A stretch of DNA of 10,009 nt, taken from NCBI GenBank assembly GCA_028565635.1, contig JAOXYB010069191.1, forward strand, positions 1-10,009, read 5' to 3'. Source of the stretch: Phoronis ovalis (taxonomy: Eukaryota; Phoronida; Phoronidae). Shown here in pieces: positions 6,515 through 10,009 of this stretch. The translations under genes were made by a program, and so were the position numbers. Position 1 is the first letter of the stretch. The number at the start of each line of letters is the position of its first letter. A model generated the notes under the pieces. It worked only from the letters and a program-made list of their open reading frames with translations. It did no database searches and was not told the origin of the DNA.

Positions 6515-7810
6515 GTTTGTTTTTGTTGGCTGTTTAAATAATAAAATAGATTGCATTTAAAAATGTTAAGTAGTTTAAACCTTTTTCTTGTCCATCAAAC
6601 ACAGCAAAGTTTTGAATTATTTTAAAATTGAACTAAGACATTTCCATTCGCGATGATTCGGATTCTGACACTAAATTCTTCCTTACGAAGTTACGTGGTA
6701 AAAACAAGGGTCAGATTTTTTAGTGATTTTGTTTCAGCTATAAATAGTGTAGTGTAATTGTGATTTTAGCTGTAAGTAGTGATATCTGTAAACATTGTTA
6801 CTTCTTTAAAGACGACAATGTTTAGGACCTAACACCCAAAACCTAACAGTAACCATTGAATTTTGATAAAATAATTAAAAAAAGTACTGTGAGTAATAAT
6901 TAAACACACGGTAAAAGATAAAACGAACACTGTACGTTCTAAAAATAACCATGTTGACACATACATCCTAGTGGCAAAAGTATTTCTCTAGTAACTGAAT
7001 TGAAGACATCAACATTGGGCATCAAAATGATCTCTTTAGGCAGCGTGTTCTGTTATATGAGTGATCTTAGTCCTAATGAGGGGGGTAGGGGGTACCCCAA
7101 GGTACAATGTTCGCACTTAAAAATCGGCAACGCTAGCTGCTCGCACTTAACAAGAAAATTAACAACCAAAAAAAAAACGACAAAACAAAATTATGAAACA
7201 AAGCAACAAACATGGTCGCCAAAAGACAATGCTCGCTTCTCGCACTTAACAGACCCCACTGCTTGCTGCTTGCTCCGGGGGGGGGGGTACTCGAAGGTAT
7301 TTTTTGGTGGGGGTATGCAGCCCGGTTGAAAATTTTTGATTTGGATTGTATACTTCTTACGGTATTTTTTTGGATTGCTACCGTAAAGAAATTCAAAAAT
7401 TTGGATTGCTACCCGCTGCTTACAGCAAATAGTTTGGATTAATTTTAGGTTTGTATCCATAAAATGATATTTGGAATTTGGTTTGTATCAGTCAGTTTGC
7501 GTAAAAATGGATTGCTACTCAAATATTTTTAAATTTTGGACTGCTACCCTTATATTTTACAAAATTTGGATTGCCACCCTTATATTTCAAAAGGTGAGTT
7601 TTTATTAATTTTGAAAGACGATAGTTTTTGAATAGGAAAGTGTTAGGACGAATACGTCCTAATCCAATATCTGACATATTCATCTATTATTAGGACTAGA
7701 GTGATCTAGGCTGAAGTTGGGTATTGCGGTTGATGTTGGGTCTGGTTTAGTTTATATGTACCATTGCTTCTACTGTTATTTGTACTTTATGTTCTATTTT
7801 GTGGTTGAAG
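6515..7810 (+). other. TOLLIP intron 1
   Basis: The intron runs from GTTTGT to the acceptor GTGGTTGAAG, behind a T-rich tract (7765-7800). The part 6515-7075 is AT-rich unique sequence with nothing recognisable. The part 7080-7595 is a 30-bp-period degenerate array. All open frames at 7000-7460 on both strands fall in the array and are not genes. Confidence 0.7.
7080..7595. repeat. Degenerate ~30-bp tandem array with G-runs (intron 1)
   Basis: TCGCACTTAA occurs at 7111, 7141 and 7240; the first two are exactly 30 bp apart. TTGGATTGCTACC-type words occur at about 7340, 7370, 7400, 7433, 7508, 7536 and 7566, mostly spaced 29-33 bp. The last two units (GGACTGCTACCCTTATATTT and GGATTGCCACCCTTATATTT) are again 30 bp apart. 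G-runs bracket the first part (7080-7092, then G11 at 7277-7287 followed by TACTC). The sequence is too decayed to show an insertion site. Confidence 0.7.
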
Positions 7811-7969
7811 GTGATGGTTGGCGACTTACCAGCTGATTTCCTTCGTATCACTAATGCAATGGGCCCCAATGTTGATCTTCAACTTGCCCAACAGTTATAT
7901 AGTCAGCAGGCAGGTTTTGGAACAATGGGAAGTAATGTTGCTGGGAGGTTGAGCATTACTGTGGCTCAG
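7811..7969 (+). CDS. TOLLIP: TOLLIP exon 2
   Basis: This exon has 53 codons, phase 0 at both ends, between the acceptor TTGAAG and the donor CAG|GTGAGT. It encodes residues 12-64. VMVGDLPADFLRIT matches the conserved VYIGELPQDFLRIT of vertebrate TOLLIP. A Gln/Gly-rich linker with DLQLAQQL then leads into GRLSITVAQ, the first beta strand of the C2 domain (vertebrate GRLNITVVQ). The linker is about three residues longer than in vertebrates. The N-terminal part binds Tom1 in the known protein. The open frame extends upstream into the intron, but the alignment with vertebrate TOLLIP places the true border at GTG (7811). Confidence 0.93.
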
Positions 7970-8104
7970 GTGAGTATCTTGGGAACTAACGGACAGGAAA
8001 GACTTTTAAGTTAAAACTGGTTAGGTAATTTAATCATTGTATATTGTAGGCACCTGGGGGAGGCGTACTTGCCAGAAAACGTGATGGAGTGAAGCCCAAG
8101 GAAA

Positions 8105-8310
8105 AACTGCATCATGGAAATATACCTCGTAGTAAAAAAATCCTAGAAATATTATATATACAGAAATGTATGCCCTATGGACCTGCACCTTTGCAGTAAA
8201 TAGTATTTTATTGAAAATATACCCCATGGTAGTTTTTTTTCAAAAAGCACATTCCTTGGTAAAAAGTGTTAAATAACCATGAAAAAGATAACCCATGGTA
8301 AAAGTGGAGG
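8105..8310. repeat. Degenerate ~30-bp tandem array (intron 2, first)
   Basis: Units are built of an A-rich start, TACCCCATGG or CATTCCTTGG, and a T/A-rich tail. The TGGT blocks ending at 8230 and 8260 are exactly 30 bp apart. A further ACCCATGGTA lies at 8291-8300, and weaker units (ATATACCTCGTAG, TATGCCCTATGG) lie upstream. Unit decay is heavy. Confidence 0.6.
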
Positions 8311-8854
8311 CTGAAAAGAGGGCAAATAGGATGGCATATAAATACAGTCACTGTGACTAGCAATACTCCCCTCGGGTAGCAACGTACAACATAAGTCAAC
8401 CTGGTACAGTCTAGTACAACTGAGAAATCATTAATTAGTGAAGAAATAATTTTTCAGTGTATACCAGATAATTATTATTTTACATAGTTATAAAAAATAG
8501 TCATCATCCCGGCATTATATTCATAAATATCCTAAGTGTAGAATGTCAATGTCATCAAGCATAATAATGTCAGATAATCAGCTTACAAGAAATAGTGGAT
8601 ATGATATTGTAGCGCAAGTGAGAGATATGACTTTTAAGTGACATTTGCCTGTTTTTACTGCCAGTGGAGTCTTGTGGTAAACAGTCCCAGGGCGTGACTC
8701 CCACTAAAGAGGTATATGAATGTGCTACATGAGAGGGGTATGGTTTTCATCGTTCTCAGCATTCAAAATTCCAAAAATAAAAACTGGTGGTTAACAATTT
8801 TTAGTATTTATGGAAAAGTCCAGGGGCACTTGGCCAATTTGAGGCCCAGACCTC

Positions 8855-9110
8855 AAAACCCTATACCCGTTGTCAGAAAAGATGGCTACAAACATACCCC
8901 ATTGTCAGAAAAGATGGATAAAAACACCCCTTTAGTAATACCCATGGCAAAAAACACCCCTTTATAACCAACTTGGCCAAAAAACATAGATTTTTGGACC
9001 CGTTATTAGCAGTGAGCTAAAAATATACTCCATTGTGAGTGTCCAGGGCTGAAATATATACCCCATAGCAAGCAAGGATCCTGAAAAACTATACCGCATA
9101 GGGTGTCACA
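8855..9110. repeat. Degenerate ~30-32-bp tandem array (intron 2, second)
   Basis: TTGTCAGAAAAGATGG repeats at 8870 and 8902 (32 bp apart). AAAACACCCCTTTA repeats at 8921 and 8951 (30 bp). AAATATA followed by CCATTG or CCCCATAG occurs at 9021 and 9052 (31 bp), and ATACCCCATA and ATACCGCATA at 9058 and 9091 (33 bp). Each unit is A-rich, then pyrimidine-rich with a CCCC core, then ends in GG or AGG. Confidence 0.72.
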
Positions 9111-9371
9111 TATGTATGACCACTTAGGATGGCAGTGCCCCCAGGGGGAAAGTTTCTGGAAATCAAAGAACTGTAATCAGGGAAATTCCAAACAAAAATC
9201 TGAAAAGGGGTTTCCTTTTGAATTTTTTTTTCCTGAAAGTTGTTAAGGGTTTGAAAGGTTGTGTGGAGCATCCCCATAAACATTTGTGGAAGTTCCCCAC
9301 CCGATATTAATGACATGCATGCTAAGTACCTTGTGATGCTGTTAGTAACAACTCACATATTGATTTTATAG

Positions 9372-9505
9372 GCAAAGTTAGCAAAGAATTATGGTATAAC
9401 CAAAATGGACCCCTATTGTCGTATTCGTGTTGGTCATGCTGTTTTTGAAACACCAACTGCTCATAATGGAGCAAAAAATCCTCGCTGGAATAAAACAGTT
9501 CACTG
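9372..9505 (+). CDS. TOLLIP: TOLLIP exon 3 (C2 domain, first half)
   Basis: The acceptor TTTTATAG opens 44 codons plus TG before the donor TG|GTAAGG (phase 2 out). It encodes residues 65-108: [20 protein letters not shown], then [20 protein letters not shown], then KTVH. Vertebrate TOLLIP has [20 protein letters not shown] and [16 protein letters not shown], so identity is very high. MDPYCR (76-81) lies in the first C2 loop and GAKNPRW (97-103) is the next hallmark. In the known protein this C2 domain binds phosphoinositides. The split codon TG|n fits the Cys after His in vertebrates. The next exon lies beyond the window. Confidence 0.96.
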
Positions 9506-9769
9506 GTAAGGTTGTTTGTAATGTTTATTGCAAATCTTCTTATTTGGGATATCTGTAATCATTGTAAGAATAAACAAGGTCACCTCATAATTAAGAAACT
9601 GTAGTTTCAAAGGTATGGAATTCATTTTTATGAAACTTCTGTTTTTGTTTTGTGGTTTTCCCTACAGCAACTTGGCACAGAATTATTGTTAATGCATTTT
9701 CAGAGTTTGTGCTTTACACCCGAGGGGGGTCACTTCTGTTAATGGTGGGACCACATATGTGAACGTATG

Positions 9770-9918
9770 TTATAAAAGACTGCTAAAAAGCATCCTTTGT
9801 GGCAGACATGCAGGTGTAAAGAGTGACCCTTTGGCTGACTTTAATCAGCAACAAACACATTTTTTATGCATCATTGTCTGATGGTGAAAAACAGACCCTT
9901 TGGCAGACCTCAATCATA
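9770..9918. repeat. Degenerate ~35-bp repeat array (intron 3)
   Basis: Related blocks follow one another: CATCCTTTGTGGCAGAC (about 9790), TGACCCTTTGGCTGAC (about 9824) and AGACCCTTTGGCAGAC (about 9893). A TTTTTATGCATCATTGTCTGATGGTG segment lies between them and resembles the hairpin of the following dispersed repeat. Spacing is about 34 bp and then 69 bp, or two units. Confidence 0.55.
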
Positions 9919-10009
9919 AAAAAGGTATCCTTTTTATGCCCATCACTATGTAATAGTGAAAGGGCATATAGCCGTACTGCATGCGGCGGCGGCGGCGTAT
10001 GTACCCTTT
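9919..10009 (-). repeat. Dispersed repeat, right copy (inverted relative to 1-261)
   Basis: This is the reverse complement of the element end seen at about 165-261. It has AAAAAGG/CCTTTTT as a perfect 7-bp hairpin at 9919-9935. A longer hairpin covers 9935-9968 (TATGCCC pairs with GGGCATA and CACTAT with ATAGTG, loop GTA). Then come GGCTATATGCCC on the - strand and a (CGG)n run at about 9984-9996, in place of the (CGA)n of the left copy. The element continues beyond the window. Confidence 0.65.

Larger units (their letters stand above)
7970..9371 (+). other. TOLLIP intron 2
   Basis: The intron runs from GTGAGT to the acceptor TGATTTTATAG. It contains two separate degenerate arrays (about 8105-8310 and 8855-9110). 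Between them, 8311-8854 holds the palindrome AGTCACTGTGACT (8345-8357), CTCCCCTCGGG (8366-8376), and otherwise AT-rich sequence. The stretch 9111-9371 shows CCCCCAGGGGG (9138-9148) and no gene. Open frames here on both strands are repeat-derived. Confidence 0.7.
6482..10009 (+). other. TOLLIP: Gene span: TOLLIP, 5' part (incomplete at the right edge)
   Basis: Three exons encode the first 108 residues plus two bases of the next codon. Introns are 1296 bp (6515-7810) and 1402 bp (7970-9371), both phase 0. The third intron starts at 9506 in phase 2 and runs past the window. The rest of the C2 domain, the linker and the C-terminal CUE domain are not in the window. TOLLIP is about 274 residues in vertebrates, so roughly 40% is seen here. 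Confidence 0.9.
9506..10009 (+). other. TOLLIP intron 3, 5' part
   Basis: No sequence matching the next part of the C2 domain is found up to the window edge, so the interval is intronic. The part 9506-9700 is AT-rich and unremarkable. ACCCGAGGGGGGTCAC (9719-9734) precedes a degenerate array, and the dispersed repeat occupies the end. Confidence 0.7.

Noticed and set aside
7000-7460. Four overlapping open frames on both strands
   Set aside because: All lie in the 30-bp array of intron 1 and between the confident TOLLIP exons 1 and 2.
8030-8399. Two - strand open frames rich in aromatic residues
   Set aside because: They are derived from the ATACCCCATGG array in TOLLIP intron 2.
7105-9110. 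CRISPR-like array because of regular ~30-bp spacing
   Set aside because: The units are degenerate tandem repeats without unique spacers, in introns of an animal gene, with no cas genes.
8716-9316. + and - strand open frames in intron 2
   Set aside because: They overlap the CCCC-core tandem array or unremarkable AT-rich sequence and lack splice signals in phase.

Overview
This is nuclear DNA of an animal, most likely a marine invertebrate. It is AT-rich and intron-dense, with GT/AG introns and no bacterial-style gene packing. The species cannot be fixed from the window. The best anchor is the N-terminal half of TOLLIP (Toll-interacting protein) on the + strand. Three of its exons can be read (6482-6514, 7811-7969, 9372-9505), and the gene runs off the right edge partway through its C2 domain.

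Head-to-head with TOLLIP, on the - strand, is a second gene that I assembled from six phase-compatible exons: 5911-5756, 4180-4010, 1884-1787, 1228-1068, 514-478 and 401-350. It has a stop codon and an AATAAA signal (303-298), giving a predicted protein of about 224 residues. I do not recognise it as a named gene. Its residues ~34-85 match, without gaps, the pattern of the D (dimerisation) domain that precedes the F-box in beta-TrCP-type F-box proteins. No F-box or WD40 repeat follows. Exons A and B are well supported, C and D reasonably so, and E and F are tentative.

The two start codons are 570 bp apart (5912-6481), so the space between them probably acts as a divergent promoter. It holds two CTCF-like motifs in the same orientation, one about 50-70 bp upstream of each ATG. 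An ETS site, an inverted CCAAT box and a YY1-like site lie at the TOLLIP start.

Most of the rest is intronic and repetitive. TOLLIP introns 1 and 2 contain several decayed tandem arrays with different unit sequences but a shared spacing close to 30 bp. Intron 3 has a related array of ~35-bp units. A degenerate repeat field lies at 561-900, inside the last large intron of the - strand gene. A 205-bp inverted-repeat (MITE-like) element sits at 5327-5531. The two ends of the window carry inverted copies of one dispersed element with a (CGA/CGG)n stretch and a terminal hairpin. No rRNA, tRNA, CRISPR array, virus or bacterial system was seen.
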